DNA of 64,000 nt from Gottfriedia acidiceleris (GTDB taxonomy: Bacteria; Bacillota; Bacilli; Bacillales; Bacillaceae_G), in the NCBI RefSeq assembly GCF_002128425.1, contig NZ_NESS01000001.1:620001-684000 (forward strand), given 5' to 3'. How positions within the stretch are numbered: position 1 is the stretch's first letter; every line of letters begins with the position of its first letter. The position numbers and the translations under genes were made by a program. Shown in pieces: positions 25,454 through 33,829 of this stretch. The notes below the pieces were generated by a model. The model saw only the letters and a program-made list of their open reading frames with translations, had not been told where the DNA came from and did not search any database.

Positions 25454-25597
25454 TTTTTTATTCTCCCAAACTTTTACGAAATGTAAGTATTCCATGACCT
25501 TTAACTACAAGAAAATAGAGAAGGCTTCGCATATTTTTTTCACGAACTTTTTAGTGTACTTTTTAAAGTTCTCTCTCCCACATCTTTCAGTTCTTAT

Positions 25598-26077
25598 TTA
25601 TTCATCTTGTGATAGATGATTTAATGAATCCATTTTTAAGTTTGCTAAACTAATTGGATTTTCACTATCAGCATCGATCAACCATTGATAAACAGGAATC
25701 ATATTCATATTATTTCCCCAACTCTTCTCATAGAGTATTAAAACCTCATTTTCAACAAAAAAATCTACTTTAAGATTCACACTTGGTTTAAACTCAATAA
25801 ACGTTTCTGCAAGTTCTATTAATGCATCTATTTTTTCTTCGGTTATACTATCAAAAGTATAAATTCTCGCAAAAATAAGATTTCGATCATCATCCCAGTC
25901 TTTTAAAAAGACAGGATGTAAATCTTTAAAATCATTAGGTGTACCTGCACGATTAACATCTTCTAACACCATATAACCAATTAAACTAGTAAATAAATTT
26001 ATTTCTTCTCTTATGGCAAATATCATATGATTTTTACAATTTAATTCTAGTTTAAGTAAATAACAGCTTTTCTCCAA
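25598..26077 (-). CDS. Hypothetical protein, about 159 residues
   Basis: A soluble protein with an acidic C-terminus. It has FAIREEINLFTSLIGYMVLEDVNR, FKDLHPVFLKDWDDDRNLIFARIY and KIDALIELAETFIEF. AAAGGAG is followed nine bases later by TTG at 26077, which fits better than the GTG at 26086 that touches the site. No family recognised. It is leftward, and its stop is about 100 bases before the next leftward gene's promoter region. Confidence 0.55.
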   Translation of the reverse strand: MEKSCYLLKLELNCKNHMIFAIREEINLFTSLIGYMVLEDVNRAGTPNDFKDLHPVFLKDWDDDRNLIFARIYTFDSITEEKIDALIELAETFIEFKPSVNLKVDFFVENEVLILYEKSWGNNMNMIPVYQWLIDADSENPISLANLKMDSLNHLSQDE

Positions 26078-26202
26078 AAGTCTCACTCCTTTTTGGTAAG
26101 TAATTAAATAATAAGTAAAGTTTACTAACTTGTGAAAATGTTAACATATTAAATTCTATTTAACTCACTTCAAATGTGATAATAAATTGAAGAATTAAGA
26201 AA

Positions 26203-26238
26203 TAAAAAATGCAGTCTTCAAAAATTTGAAGACTGCAA
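26203..26238 (-). terminator. Terminator of the Excalibur-domain gene
   Basis: A perfect GCAGTCTTCAAA stem with its complement, then ATTTTTTA on the minus strand, 55 bases past the stop. Confidence 0.88.
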
Positions 26239-26294
26239 TGATACTTTAATATATTTCTGTGTTCTCTGAACTTTCATTTTTAAACTTATGAAGC

Positions 26295-26558
26295 TTATTT
26301 TTCACACGCTATTAAATCTTTATCTCGATCCATTTTTTTATTTGCGTCATATAGAGCTTTTGATGCATACGGTTTATATTTAGTTTTACCGCCTTTATTT
26401 TTAACGGATGAACTACGGGCAACTCCACCCTTGTATACTTTGTTCAATTCAGTACAGTTCTTAAATGTTTTCACAGCTGCACTAGCATCATCAGTTGAAA
26501 TAATTGAATAACTTTGAATAAGTCCAATTGTAAGAATACCAATAACAAGTTTTTTCAT
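26295..26558 (-). CDS. Secreted Excalibur calcium-binding domain protein
   Basis: An 87-residue exported protein. The signal peptide MKKLVIGILTIGL ends around residue 28. The mature part is a single Excalibur domain: FKNCTELNKVYKGGVA, a variable centre, and the calcium-loop-like end DRDKDLIACE, with the two conserved cysteines in NCTEL and IACE. The canonical DxDxDG loop reads DRDKDL here, so one position differs. The ATG at 26558 follows GGAGTTA. Probably a wall-surface protein; role unknown. Confidence 0.8.
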   Translation of the reverse strand: MKKLVIGILTIGLIQSYSIISTDDASAAVKTFKNCTELNKVYKGGVARSSSVKNKGGKTKYKPYASKALYDANKKMDRDKDLIACEK

Positions 26559-26573
26559 CTGTAATAACTCCAA

Positions 26574-26918
26574 TCTATTTTTTTGTTACGAAAGCAACCC
26601 AATTCTTAATCCTATATCATTTTAACATAGAAAATGTTGTTATTTCGGTAAAAATTAACCAGATTTGTTCAGGAAGTATTTACTAAATATAATAACTCTA
26701 ACCAATAAACAAGTAGGACTTTAGATTATTATCAATTAATTAAAATGGTAAAACATTCATATTTTTGTAATATTTTAGTAAAAAAATACAGATTACTCTC
26801 TGCTAATATTATTTTATAGAGATACTTATTGAGAAATTTTTTAAAATTAATTAAAAGTTTCTCAAGTGGTCATTTTCTCTATATAAAATCTCAGTGGAAA
26901 GGTTAAGGTGGATTCTGA
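26574..26918. other. Divergent promoter gap
   Basis: About 345 AT-rich bases between the leftward Excalibur gene and the rightward Cys-rich secreted-protein gene. I see promoter-like AT tracts but no gene, palindrome or remnant that stands out. Confidence 0.4.
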
Positions 26919-27736
26919 ATGAAGAAAAAATTTATTTCAAGAAAGAAAGAATGGTATCTTTTTGTAATCATATTATTGGCATTGGCGATAACATCAATTC
27001 CCATTAAATCAAATGCTGAAAATATAGATTCGACAAACACTTTAATTAAAGTATTATTTAGACAAACTTATAAAGTTGATTGGAACGTGGTTTCAGAAAA
27101 TGAAAAAAATAAAACAATTAATCTAATTTCTAGCGGAGATACTGGTTGGAGTTACAATCCAGATGAGGATATTTTTGAGCGTTTTGTTTCTCCAGAAAAT
27201 GTTGAAGTTTCAATAGAAAATAGCGAAGAATCGAAAATTGCAAATAACAATGGAGAAGTAGTTTTAAATGGTGATGGTAAAAAATTAGTAAACATTTCAG
27301 TAGATGGAATCGATGATGATTTAAGTCAAGTTGTTGATTTTTCTCAAAATGAAGTAAGCATTATTAAAGAAATGGATATCTCTCAAATGCTAAAAGATGC
27401 AGAAAAAGATCTATATACAGAAGAACCTAGTTCAAAATTAAACGCAAGAGCTTCTTCTACCAATCCTTATTGGGAAATAGGAGAAACAGGACACTACGGT
27501 GATCGATTACATTGCAATCGTTTTAATGGTCCTTTAGGAAATGGAAATACTATCCAAATCATTATCCAGTAGCAGCAATAAATTTTATTATGAGTGACTG
27601 TGATTACTCACTAGGTCGAAGTAAAAGATGTCTAGCTGATTATACATCTAATAAATATTGTGCTGCCAGCCCAAGTACAAAACAGGGAAAATGTTCGACT
27701 TATATTGGGCATTATAATAAATTCCATAAACATTAA
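26919..27736 (+). pseudogene. Secreted protein with Cys-rich C-terminus, frameshifted at about 27527-27573
   Basis: A signal peptide follows the basic MKKKFISRKKEW start and ends near SNAEN. An acidic propeptide-like region of about 150 residues ends at LNARASSTNPYW. Then comes GDRLHCNRFNG. The frame closes at 27572, but the -1 frame continues without a stop from 27527: KYYPNHYPVAAINF, then SDCDYSLGRSKRC, ADYTSNKYC, KQGKC and a His/Lys-rich end at 27736. The two halves join into one protein of about 270 residues with an acidic pro region and a basic five-Cys C-terminal domain. No slippery heptamer is visible at the junction. GGTGGATTCTGA precedes the ATG. It is the first of three rightward genes. 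Confidence 0.6.
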
Positions 27737-27751
27737 AAAGGAGAAATTATT

Positions 27752-28540
27752 ATTAAAAAGCACTTTAAATTAATGCTAACTGTTTTACTCTTGATAAGTT
27801 TAGTATTCAATATTTGGTTATTAAAAATAATAACTCCAAAAACAGTCTTATCGATAGATAATAAGGCAATCATTAATGAACAAGAGTTATTAAAATCGTT
27901 AGAAAAAAAATATAAATTTCACGAATTAAATTATCAAGCAAATTCGTATATCATTGAAAAAGAAGCACATAAAAATAATTTTTCATCTCCAAATAAAATG
28001 GAATTAAAAAAGTTAAATAAAAAATTCCCTGAAATGAACATAAAACAATCGAATAAACAACCATATTATGTGTATCATTTATTTAATCTAAAAAATAATG
28101 ATTCAATAATAAAAAAATATTTTAAAGATAAATACCAATTAGAAGCTCCAAAAATGTATCAATTACTAGTTTATCAAACAATTAATCATAATTTGGCCAC
28201 AAAATTGAAAAATGAGTTAGAATCTGGAAAAAACGCAAAAATTGTTGAAAAAGATCTCAAAATTAATTTTGAAAAAACTAATACTGTTCATTTAGATTTT
28301 CTTCCATCTAGTACCTCAAACGATAATTCAAATACCTTAGAAATTGATGATTCTAAAATAGGCAAAGTTTTTCATCTTATGAATGATGATGGAATGACAA
28401 TTATATATGTTTCTAAAATTATGGATTACGCACAAAATCCAAAATTATTTAGAGACATGTATTTTGCTAATAACTACCAAACTATTAAATCTAATTTAAT
28501 TAATAAACTTAGCTCTAAATATGAAATAGTAACCCAATGA
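27752..28540 (+). CDS. Membrane-anchored SurA/PrsA-like folding factor, probable ATT start
   Basis: A protein of about 262 residues. One N-terminal helix (LMLTVLLLISLVFNIWLL) is followed by an extracytoplasmic region that starts VLSIDNKAIINEQELLKSLEKKY, as in the SurA/PrsA N-terminal domain. The later part (KMYQLLVYQT, VHLDFL, KVFHLMNDDGMTIIYVSKIM) has the size and strand order of a parvulin-type domain. AAAAAGGAGA at 27735-27743 points to ATT 27752 followed by AAA AAG; the first ATG (27773) lies 29 bases after the site and inside the helix. It probably folds or matures the secreted protein encoded just upstream. Family assignment is moderate. Confidence 0.6.
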   Translation: MKKHFKLMLTVLLLISLVFNIWLLKIITPKTVLSIDNKAIINEQELLKSLEKKYKFHELNYQANSYIIEKEAHKNNFSSPNKMELKKLNKKFPEMNIKQSNKQPYYVYHLFNLKNNDSIIKKYFKDKYQLEAPKMYQLLVYQTINHNLATKLKNELESGKNAKIVEKDLKINFEKTNTVHLDFLPSSTSNDNSNTLEIDDSKIGKVFHLMNDDGMTIIYVSKIMDYAQNPKLFRDMYFANNYQTIKSNLINKLSSKYEIVTQ

Positions 28541-28626
28541 AAGAATCGTTCATTAACGTAATCCCACAGTGATTGACAATGAATAGATATACCTCAAGAG
28601 AAAGACATATTGTGTTGAGGTGGAAA

Positions 28627-29106
28627 ATGAAAAAATTATTTATATTTATATCCCTAAGTAGTATCTTCTTTTTTTCGGGATGTAATATTGAAAAAAATCT
28701 AAAAAGTACATCTTTAAATTCAATTACAATAAATAATATAAAAATATATGGTAATATCGACGATGTAGATCTAAGTAGGTATGTTAAAAGTAATCGATTT
28801 TCAAGAGGCAATGCAAAATATTACTTTGAAAATTTAGTAATTGATGTTAATAAAAAAAATCAAGTAAATTATTTATTCGGATTTTGTAGTGAAAACAAGG
28901 TAATCATAAATGGTAAATCCAATTTAAAATATATTAGTGATATTACAGATATACTTAAGCATAATTACAAAGAAGCTTGGCAAGATAGAGAGCAAGAACT
29001 TAAGTATCATAGTTACTATGATAAAAATCAGAAAATAATCTTCAAAGTAGTTTATAGTATAGTATCAAAAGAAATAGTTTGGGTTGAAATAAAATCAACT
29101 GATTAA
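28627..29106 (+). CDS. Lipoprotein of unknown function
   Basis: A 159-residue lipoprotein: MKKLFIFISLSSIFFF and lipobox FSGC (Cys near 19). The mature domain is rich in Asn and Lys (ITINNIKIYGNIDDVDLSRY, VNYLFGFCSENKVIINGKSN). GAGGTGG immediately precedes ATG 28627; the frame extends upstream to 28573 without a site. It is third in the rightward set after the Cys-rich protein and the folding-factor-like protein, before a strong terminator. A protective role at the membrane is possible but unproven. Confidence 0.65.
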   Translation: MKKLFIFISLSSIFFFSGCNIEKNLKSTSLNSITINNIKIYGNIDDVDLSRYVKSNRFSRGNAKYYFENLVIDVNKKNQVNYLFGFCSENKVIINGKSNLKYISDITDILKHNYKEAWQDREQELKYHSYYDKNQKIIFKVVYSIVSKEIVWVEIKSTD

Positions 29107-29124
29107 GCAGAGTGATGAAAAAAG

Positions 29125-29175
29125 AAGCTGACTCAAAAGGTCGTTGATGAACGACTTTTGGAGTCAGCTTTTGAT
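29125..29175 (+). terminator. Strong bidirectional terminator
   Basis: AAGCTGACTC and AAAAGGTCGTT pair with their complements with one bulge, then TTTTGATTTT. It closes the three-gene set on the plus strand and faces the GntR gene on the other side. Confidence 0.92.
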
Positions 29176-29234
29176 TTTCCTTAATTCTATTAAAACATTA
29201 AAGTAGAGTCATTCCGACGCTCTCTTACATTTGT

Positions 29235-29951
29235 TTATACATCATAATTTACAATATACTGCTGCTTTTTCGTGTTGTAATACCCTTCACTATATTCGAT
29301 TAAATCAACTACTTCATTATAAGAATAACGTGAGCGCTTTAATAAAGAAGTACCCTTTTCAATTTGTAATCGTTCCTCGACGTGAGGAGGCGCTATCTCA
29401 ACTGCAAACGCATCTCGAAATTTCTCTAAAGATACACCTTGTGTTTCAATCAATCCATACAAGGAATGAACATTTATGTCTGATAGGTCGATTCCATCCA
29501 ATTGTCTAGATTCTAGATAATGTGTGTAGTGAATATAGGGTACTTCATCTAGATAATAAAGACGTTCGATATAAAAGCACTTCTCGCCAAATAAATGATA
29601 AAGCTCTGTGTCCTTTTGATTATGTATGATTTCTGCGCACAATAACTCTTTTTGTATTTTATGTCCTTCATCTACTAATACTTCTGTAAAACGCTTTCCT
29701 TTTGACAACTTTGAGGTAGAGCTGTTGCGTAGGACTCTTGTACCTTTCCCACTCATTTTTTCTAGAAATCCGTCTTGAACAAGCTCTTTAATAGCATTGC
29801 GAACTGTTATTTTACTTACATTGAATTCACTTTCCAGTTGTATTTCTGAAGGAATATTTGTATCAACAGGATACAGTCCATGTAATATTCGATCCTTTAA
29901 GATATCCTTTACTTGTAAATACAATGGTCCTTTTTTTCGAGTTACACTCAC
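29235..29951 (-). CDS. GntR-family (HutC/UTRA) transcriptional regulator
   Basis: A 238-residue regulator. Residues 1-75 are a GntR winged helix (PLYLQVKDILKDRILHG, IPSEIQLESEFNVSKITVRNAIKELVQDGFLEK, GKGTRVL). Residues 90-230 are a UTRA ligand domain (FYIERLYYLDEVPYIHYTHYL, LKRSRYSYNEVVDLIEYSEGYYN). Regulators of this class usually sense sugar phosphates or amino sugars and repress a nearby transport operon, but no such operon adjoins here. It stands between a terminator and the defence island. The start is GTG. Confidence 0.85.
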   Translation of the reverse strand: MSVTRKKGPLYLQVKDILKDRILHGLYPVDTNIPSEIQLESEFNVSKITVRNAIKELVQDGFLEKMSGKGTRVLRNSSTSKLSKGKRFTEVLVDEGHKIQKELLCAEIIHNQKDTELYHLFGEKCFYIERLYYLDEVPYIHYTHYLESRQLDGIDLSDINVHSLYGLIETQGVSLEKFRDAFAVEIAPPHVEERLQIEKGTSLLKRSRYSYNEVVDLIEYSEGYYNTKKQQYIVNYDV

Positions 29952-30100
29952 TTACATTCACTGCCTTTCTCATCTCCCACTGAATCATTCACCGTACGGA
30001 TTATATCACGTTCAGATGACATTGTATTGGGTACTAAATAAAAAAAGATGTTCACGGTTAGTCAATTTAAATGATAGTACAGTGCACACCCTTAAACTTT

Positions 30101-31567
30101 TTAGTAATTTTGTTCTTTACAATAATTCTTTATTAATTCTTTCATTCCAATATTATCAGTTCCTGGGATCATACCGATAGCTCCCATACCATATCTTTCA
30201 TGGTAATTTTTTGAAAAAAGATTCTTATCCTTTACCTCACCATCTGTAACTGGAGTTAAAATATAAACCTCAGAAACTACTTTTTGATGTGTTTCACATG
30301 CTAGTATTCCATCCCTATATTTATGCATTTCTCCTAAGGCAGTTCCAAGGTTATGTTCACAACGATATTTTGGATCAAATAGATAGACTTTCTCTTTCAA
30401 TTCTAGAAATATATCGGGTATCATTTTTTGAGTGTAGCTGTAGTATGGTTTTGTATTCCATTGAATACTTTTTTGATAAACTAACTTCCCATTTTTTAAC
30501 ATAATTTCGCTTTCACGATTTTGAGCTAAATTAAGAAAAAAACCGTTCGTTTCAAATCTAAATAAATTAGATAGGTTATCAATCATATCTTCTTCTCGAA
30601 GAAATTTTACAAGTTGTAAATAAGCCCATATTTCATAGAGCTCATATGTACTTTTTAAAGGTATATTTTGCTGTACATCCCACTTCAAATTTCCAAATTT
30701 AAAAAATTTATTGAACCATTGGTAAAACATACGATATTGAGGATGCTTTCGAAACACTTGAGTTACTTTTATACTTCCATTGATTGGTTTAACCGCTTTG
30801 ATAAAATCCCAATTAAACCAATTTTGAATGATGTAATTATACTTTTTAGCTTTCGTTGAGATAGAGTAATCATCTATTTGCTCGTATTTTCTTAAAGCAA
30901 CACTTAATTCATTTAGCATTTTTACCAAGGCTTGGTTTTCATATGTAGCATACGTTTCATATGTTTGATTGGCATGAATTAACATATTAGGAGAAGGTTG
31001 AATAATTCCCTTTTTATCAAACCATTTTTCTACTCCGGTACTAACAACCTTCACTTTTTCTATTTTAATAAATTCCTGTTCCCTAATTAACTTTCTTAGA
31101 GGATTCTTCTTAATGTTAAGAAGAATATTTCTTAGTCCATAGAAATTTTTTTCAATATATTGCCACTGTAGAAAAGAGATGTCCCTTTTTCGTTTATCAG
31201 TTGAAACACTTTTTTCCAAACCAGACATTTCAAAACACAATTCTGCTTCATCTAAAATATCTTCTAACATGATAGAAAATTGTTCATTTGTTAATTTTCT
31301 ATCGTCGGGATAAATGTACTGCTTAATACTCTCATCATTTACTGTAAATAAAACCTCTCCACTATAAAATGGGATTTCTACTATACCTTCCCATCCGTGA
31401 TCCGTTTTGTTCAATGGAATTGACACTCTATTTAATAAAAATTTAAATGAATCACTTAAATCTGCTTTCCACTTATAACTCATTCCTTCAATTAAATAAG
31501 CATCGCTTAATAATATCCACCCGTTGTCCCAAATATAAATATTAACGCCAGAACTGTGTAGCTCCAT
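30101..31567 (-). CDS. McrC-like / DUF2357-type nuclease subunit
   Basis: A 488-residue protein that pairs with the AAA+ gene upstream. The N-terminal 200 residues resemble the DUF2357 region, and the C-terminal part holds a PD-(D/E)XK nuclease core: MIPDIFLEL then VYLFDPKYRCE near residue 397, where D and DxK can be seen. Other landmarks are YELYEIWAYLQLVKFLRE and GALGEMHKYRD-like KYRDGI. Its start lies 26 bases inside the McrB-like gene, so the two are coupled. The family layout (GTPase/AAA subunit followed by nuclease) is that of McrBC type IV restriction, which cuts DNA with modified bases. Specificity unknown. Confidence 0.72.
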   Translation of the reverse strand: MELHSSGVNIYIWDNGWILLSDAYLIEGMSYKWKADLSDSFKFLLNRVSIPLNKTDHGWEGIVEIPFYSGEVLFTVNDESIKQYIYPDDRKLTNEQFSIMLEDILDEAELCFEMSGLEKSVSTDKRKRDISFLQWQYIEKNFYGLRNILLNIKKNPLRKLIREQEFIKIEKVKVVSTGVEKWFDKKGIIQPSPNMLIHANQTYETYATYENQALVKMLNELSVALRKYEQIDDYSISTKAKKYNYIIQNWFNWDFIKAVKPINGSIKVTQVFRKHPQYRMFYQWFNKFFKFGNLKWDVQQNIPLKSTYELYEIWAYLQLVKFLREEDMIDNLSNLFRFETNGFFLNLAQNRESEIMLKNGKLVYQKSIQWNTKPYYSYTQKMIPDIFLELKEKVYLFDPKYRCEHNLGTALGEMHKYRDGILACETHQKVVSEVYILTPVTDGEVKDKNLFSKNYHERYGMGAIGMIPGTDNIGMKELIKNYCKEQNY

Positions 31568-33767
31568 ATAACTCCAGTTCCCTTCTCATTCTCAATAAAT
31601 GTTTATTCGTAATACTATTCTTTAATAAAGTGTTTTCAGTCCATTTAATTAATGTTTCTATTAATGTTGAGATGCTTTCGTCACCCTTAATTTTCGGTAG
31701 AATCTTTTCACTTATTACAACATCAAATGCTTCTAGGATATCCATTTTAAATTCATCTTCAAGTCTAGCATTTGCATATAATTTATTTAACATCTCATTA
31801 ATTGAACGATAACCAAAATGAAGCTCGTATGGAATTAGGAATTGATATAATTCAGTTAAGTACGTCCACTCTTGCTGTAAAACACTTCTAAATTTTGTAT
31901 CTTTACTCTCCCAATAATCAGATAAATGAATATCAGAAAGTGTCATGACAAATGCTCGGTCAAGTACTTTATCTGAAATACTATGCGTTGTTTCATCTAC
32001 GTTTATTGTTCCTATAATATATACATTATGTGGAATTTTAATTGACTTCGGAATATCGGTCTCATTTTCTTCATTATGTAGATGAATAGGTAGCCTTGAT
32101 TCAACTGCACTTAAGTAATCACTTAAATAGTACTCTACCTTTGCTAGATTCATTTCGTCTAAGACAATAAAATGTGGTTTATGTTTTTCTTGATTAGCTT
32201 TTAAAATCATATTTAAAAAAGGTGTAGAAATATATCTTTTTTCAAGATTACTATAATAACCAAATAACGGAGAAGAATCCATCCAATCAGGTCTAACCGC
32301 TATTAACTCATAGTAAGGATTTTCGTCTTCATAATTTAAGCCATACACTGCATTCCCGTATAAACGACATAACTGTGTTTTTCCCGTCCCTGAGATTCCA
32401 TTTAAAATGACAAAATGTTTATCTTCTAAACACGTTAAATTAAGATGAAAATCTCGAATGATAGACTGAGAGAATGTTAGAGGCGATTCCTCAGCTTTTT
32501 GAAGAATATTTGAAAGCTCAAACGCTGGACTTAAATTTTCTAATTGTACGTCATCAACGTCATCTTCTTCGATTAATTGCTCCACTTCTAATTTAGGCAA
32601 AGTAAAAGATCCCTTTACATCCGCAAAAATTAGTGCCGCCTTAACTAAGGTTGCCTTAACATCTGTGATTTCTTCTTCAAATCTACCTGTAATTTTATTA
32701 TAGGTTCCTACTATAATTTGTCTTCCTTCTACAGCAAATTGATGTTCCTTAAGAACCGATTCAGCTTTCCTTTTTAAATCTTCATTACTTAACCCTGTTC
32801 TTTGGTAAAAACTTATATTCTGTCTCCATTTACCATTCGTATCCTCCACAAGCTTCCTTAACATAAAAGCTATTAGATTATTACCATTTACATTTACTAA
32901 TAATGATTCCTTATAGTCATACTGAGAATATGATAAACGCTTACTAAACTCAATCGTCCCTTTTGTTATAAGTTGCTTATGTTCATAGAGCGAAAAAACT
33001 TGCTTAAATTTTTCTCTTTCTTCAAATTCAATTGTATATTGATTATTAAATAGATTAATACTTATTGGCTCTGTTGGTAGTGATATCTGATTACCAATTT
33101 TCATTACTTCTTCGTGAATATTTTGTTCAATAAACAGATATTCATATATTGGCTTAAGTGAATTTAAAACAATTGTAAGTTCTTTTAAGATAAAATCTTC
33201 ATTTTCAATATCTGATAAAGAATAACTTTTTCCGAATGATAATGTCGGTTTTTTCTTTTCTTTAATTAATTGTTCAACCTTACTTACGAATTCACTTTTT
33301 TGAATTATCTCCCCACCAGTCATTAAATCAATATCAGATGATAATAAATCGATTATTTCCAGTAATCCTTCGATTTTTTCATTTCTTTTGTAAAGCTTTA
33401 AGAATGGATAAATCTTGGAATCTAATTTAATGAATACTTTTTCTTCTTGTAAATTACATTCCAGTTTTAAAAGATTACATTCTTGATCTAACAAATCCTT
33501 TTTAACTAGCTCTACAAAGCCTCGAGTACCATAAGATTGCTTTTTTTCGGAGTAATCTGGATTCTTTAAATCTGCCAACGTTGTTCTTAAAGTACCTTCA
33601 TAACCGTGTATGTAATAATCTTCTAAAAAAGTAAAACTATCAATATTTTGATCGATAAAACTCTGCATTAATCCCCTAAGTATTGGTTGAACTTCGTTAA
33701 GTATTCTTTCATTTCTTTTAATAGGCTCTTCATTAATAATTGTATTTATTTCTTCAACTTTAAACAT
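31542..33767 (-). CDS. McrB-like AAA+ ATPase/GTPase subunit
   Basis: A 741-residue motor subunit. Residues 1-430 carry no family I can name and should contain the DNA-reading part. The AAA+ module has Walker A GISGTGKTQ near 457, Walker B FIVLDEMNLAKVEYY near 536, the McrB-type sensor GTINVDETTHSI near 586 and an arginine-finger segment DKVLDRAF near 604. The MNxxD motif typical of McrB is a variant here (NVDET). The nuclease partner overlaps downstream. No DNA methyltransferase is nearby, consistent with a system that attacks modified DNA. Confidence 0.78.
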   Translation of the reverse strand: MFKVEEINTIINEEPIKRNERILNEVQPILRGLMQSFIDQNIDSFTFLEDYYIHGYEGTLRTTLADLKNPDYSEKKQSYGTRGFVELVKKDLLDQECNLLKLECNLQEEKVFIKLDSKIYPFLKLYKRNEKIEGLLEIIDLLSSDIDLMTGGEIIQKSEFVSKVEQLIKEKKKPTLSFGKSYSLSDIENEDFILKELTIVLNSLKPIYEYLFIEQNIHEEVMKIGNQISLPTEPISINLFNNQYTIEFEEREKFKQVFSLYEHKQLITKGTIEFSKRLSYSQYDYKESLLVNVNGNNLIAFMLRKLVEDTNGKWRQNISFYQRTGLSNEDLKRKAESVLKEHQFAVEGRQIIVGTYNKITGRFEEEITDVKATLVKAALIFADVKGSFTLPKLEVEQLIEEDDVDDVQLENLSPAFELSNILQKAEESPLTFSQSIIRDFHLNLTCLEDKHFVILNGISGTGKTQLCRLYGNAVYGLNYEDENPYYELIAVRPDWMDSSPLFGYYSNLEKRYISTPFLNMILKANQEKHKPHFIVLDEMNLAKVEYYLSDYLSAVESRLPIHLHNEENETDIPKSIKIPHNVYIIGTINVDETTHSISDKVLDRAFVMTLSDIHLSDYWESKDTKFRSVLQQEWTYLTELYQFLIPYELHFGYRSINEMLNKLYANARLEDEFKMDILEAFDVVISEKILPKIKGDESISTLIETLIKWTENTLLKNSITNKHLLRMRRELELYGATQFWR

Positions 33768-33829
33768 TGGTACACTCCTTTTTGTTAGTTCTTAGAAAAT
33801 GCAATATTTTAGTGGAAGTTTCAGAACTG

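Noticed and set aside
27520-27575. Programmed -1 frameshifting in the Cys-rich protein gene
   Set aside because: No X XXY YYZ heptamer and no clear downstream hairpin at the junction. A mutation or sequence error is simpler.
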